A stretch of DNA of 64,000 nucleotides, from assembly GCF_900129745.1 (NCBI RefSeq), contig NZ_FQWS01000002.1, forward strand, positions 1 to 64,000. The letters are read 5' to 3'. Position numbers and translations under genes: made by a program. The stretch's first letter is position 1; each line of letters starts with the position of its first letter. This document shows positions 63,931 through 64,000 of the stretch, piece after piece. The notes beneath the pieces were generated by a model that worked only from the letters and a program-made list of their open reading frames with translations, was not told the origin of the DNA and searched no databases. The stretch is from Winogradskyella jejuensis. GTDB taxonomy: Bacteria; Bacteroidota; Bacteroidia; Flavobacteriales; Flavobacteriaceae.

Positions 63931-64000
63931 ATGAAAAATTTACTCTCCAGTATTAAGATTTCAGTGCCAGAGAAGATATTTCTGAAAGACCCTGAGTCTT
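63931..64000 (+). CDS. 5' end of a gene cut by the window edge, possible TetR-type regulator
   Basis: An open frame starts at ATG 63931 (or the adjacent ATG 63928) and runs off the edge; it encodes MKNLLSSIKISVPEKIFLKD and a few more residues. This start resembles N-termini of flavobacterial TetR/AcrR regulators as I remember them. Too little is visible to be sure. Confidence 0.45.
   Translation, partial: MKNLLSSIKISVPEKIFLKDPES

Noticed and set aside
1..64000. Searched for CRISPR arrays, insertion sequences, prophage or conjugative genes and known defence systems
   Set aside because: No spaced direct repeats, transposase, integrase, phage structural or defence signature genes were seen; the only repeats are the small palindromes described.

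Overview
The window is an AT-rich, gene-dense chromosomal segment of a member of the Bacteroidota, almost certainly family Flavobacteriaceae. The evidence is the type IX secretion and gliding genes gldJ, porU and porV, proteins ending in T9SS sorting domains, Bacteroidota-type promoters (TTG, about 18-19 bases, TAnnTTTG), the virtual absence of Shine-Dalgarno sequences, a PafA-type phosphatase and a fused hypoxanthine phosphoribosyltransferase/adenylate kinase. The genus cannot be fixed from the sequence alone. No rRNA, insertion sequence, prophage or CRISPR array was seen. Positions 1-146 hold no gene that I can support, and no gene-free stretch exceeds 300 bases.

Layout. 0.2-9.5 kb: acyl-CoA dehydrogenase (minus), then anmK, an amino-acid dehydrogenase, nhaD, and an exbB-exbD-tonB-tonB-folC run. 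9.57-9.8 kb: two tRNA-Val genes (TAC, GAC), each followed by a hairpin. 9.8-18.3 kb: murF and gldJ (minus), divergent from porU-porV, the sortase and shuttle of T9SS. 18.3-24.5 kb: cdd, pdhA-pdhC, a small envelope protein, an M28 peptidase, an SDR and a HAD phosphatase. 24.5-32.3 kb: a 1345-residue secreted FG-GAP/UnbV/haloperoxidase-like fusion, a polyprenyl-phosphate-type glycosyltransferase convergent with a GtrII-like membrane protein and a methyltransferase, and an SprT-like protein. 32.3-40.7 kb: manC, a DUF389 membrane protein, mlaF-mlaE, pafA, and a minus-strand KAS III / methyltransferase / glycosyltransferase group. 40.8-48 kb: gcvP, a UbiA-like protein, an ECF sigma factor with a zinc-binding partner, and a GbsR/MarR-regulated set of three small membrane proteins plus a TIGR01777 oxidoreductase. 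48-56.5 kb: M3 peptidase, a GIY-YIG gene bracketed by palindromic repeats, purE-purK, hpt-adk, obgE, DUF4136, DinB-like and DoxX genes. 56.5-64 kb: a 2038-residue alpha-2-macroglobulin, a TPR protein and the start of one more gene.

How the parts fit. GldJ, PorU and PorV serve the secretion system that would export the haloperoxidase-like fusion and PorU itself. ExbB/ExbD with two TonB paralogs energise outer-membrane import. AnmK, MurF, MlaEF and ManC belong to envelope building and recycling.

Most noteworthy are: (1) a GbsR/MarR-type regulator with two matching palindromic operators, one over its own promoter and one ahead of an uncharacterised membrane-protein operon; (2) the FG-GAP/UnbV/vanadium-haloperoxidase/T9SS fusion; (3) a solitary GIY-YIG nuclease gene flanked on both sides by inverted pairs of a REP-like palindrome, whose relatives also occur inside a peptidase gene, in a leader and in a convergent gap; a second palindrome family sits inside the macroglobulin gene.
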